Below, piece by piece: positions 6,144-6,592 of a stretch of DNA of 6,592 bases (position 1 is the first letter of the stretch; each line of letters begins with the position of its first letter). The notes beneath the pieces are model-generated. The model saw only the letters and a program-made list of their open reading frames with translations. It was not told the DNA's origin and did not search any database. Origin of the DNA: an uncultured Flammeovirgaceae bacterium (GTDB lineage: Bacteria; Bacteroidota; Bacteroidia; Cytophagales; Cyclobacteriaceae); the NCBI GenBank assembly GCA_946886805.1, contig CAMPJM010000231.1:1-6592 (forward strand), given 5' to 3'. A program made the translations under genes and the position numbers.

Positions 6144-6592
6144 GAAATATCCAAAAGTTATCTTCACAAATTCAGACTACGATAAGGTTTAGAACAACTA
6201 TTCTTTTCTTATTTGGTGGTCTCGGCGTATTTTTTGTACTCTTTATCTTGACCTTTTTATTCTATAATCTGGGTCGGACAGAAGATTCTCATGCGGCAGG
6301 CTCTATCAGCTCTATCAAGTCCGGAATCTGGACCGACAACATGGTATGGAACCTCCACAGAAAGCCTGGAAATCATGAAGAAATAATCATTGGAAGAGAA
6401 GAGCTGGTTACCATCAATAGCAATGTATTGTTACAGGATGTTACTTTAAAAGTATATGGAACGCTTACGCTATCCAACGGAAAATTGAGGTTAGATGAAA
6501 ATTCCACTATTTTGGTAGCTAAAACAGGAGAAATTAACACCACTGAAGGCTCTAATAGCACTATTAGTTTTGCCAGCGAGGGGGCATCATGG
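6140..6592 (+). CDS. Membrane-anchored beta-rich surface protein, 5' part only
   Basis: The frame is open for 151 codons from the ATG at 6140 to the window edge, so the C-terminus is missing. Residues 1-19 are basic (R2, K6, R16, R18). Residues 20-43 form one strong hydrophobic helix, giving an N-in anchor with the rest outside; a signal peptide cleaved after about residue 53 is possible but less likely. Residues 58-130 match the module often seen in Bacteroidota exported proteins: SGIWTDNMVW, a PGNHEE turn, then alternating short strands (VTINSNV, VTLKVYGTLTL, KLRLDENSTILV) like the rungs of a parallel beta-helix. The role may be adhesion or envelope structure; no catalytic motif is visible. 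A type IX secretion tail, if there is one, would lie beyond the window. The upstream frame is closed by a TAA and offers no earlier ATG. Confidence 0.75.
   Translation, partial: MRNIQKLSSQIQTTIRFRTTILFLFGGLGVFFVLFILTFLFYNLGRTEDSHAAGSISSIKSGIWTDNMVWNLHRKPGNHEEIIIGREELVTINSNVLLQDVTLKVYGTLTLSNGKLRLDENSTILVAKTGEINTTEGSNSTISFASEGASW

Noticed and set aside
6373..6561. 62-codon minus-strand open frame opposite the partial surface-protein gene
   Set aside because: The plus strand over the same bases encodes a recognisable beta-rich module, so the minus frame is a shadow.

Overview
The window looks like chromosomal DNA of a Bacteroidota member, probably a free-living Cytophagales-type bacterium. The support is indirect: AT-rich DNA, start codons mostly without Shine-Dalgarno sequences, a fused trehalose-6-phosphate synthase/phosphatase of the kind described from Cytophaga hutchinsonii, a type II toxin-antitoxin pair of a form common in this phylum, and an envelope protein with the W-x(n)-P-G beta-rich module often seen in Bacteroidota exported proteins. 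The genus cannot be fixed from the sequence alone.

Layout. Positions 1-287 hold no convincing gene but contain a cluster of three small hairpins built on repeated CGGGACG words. Positions 288-2468 (+) encode a complete bifunctional OtsA-OtsB enzyme. Only 24 bp separate it from a convergent minus-strand group read from high to low coordinates: a ribbon-helix-helix-like antitoxin (3652-3404), a PIN-domain toxin (3407-2973, sharing ATGA with the antitoxin) and an unrecognised four-helix membrane protein (2954-2493, 18 nt after the toxin). Upstream of the antitoxin is a 12-bp perfect palindrome that may be its operator. Further upstream is a 48-codon open stretch that reads like the tail of a lost gene (3910-3764). 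Next comes a complete family 15 glycoside hydrolase (5774-3990, minus). After a 365-bp gene-free region, a membrane-anchored beta-rich protein starts at 6140 (+) and runs off the window edge.

How the genes may work together. The fused enzyme makes trehalose from UDP-glucose and glucose-6-phosphate. The GH15 enzyme plausibly cleaves trehalose or another alpha-glucoside, so the two may set trehalose level, a compatible solute. The toxin-antitoxin group sits between them and looks like an accessory insertion. It lies next to a gene remnant, which fits past rearrangement at this spot. The gene at 6140 is unrelated as far as can be seen.

No clearly new multi-gene system is evident. The least explained items are the hairpin cluster, the gene remnant, the membrane protein attached to the toxin-antitoxin pair, and the nested tiny reading frames before the last gene.
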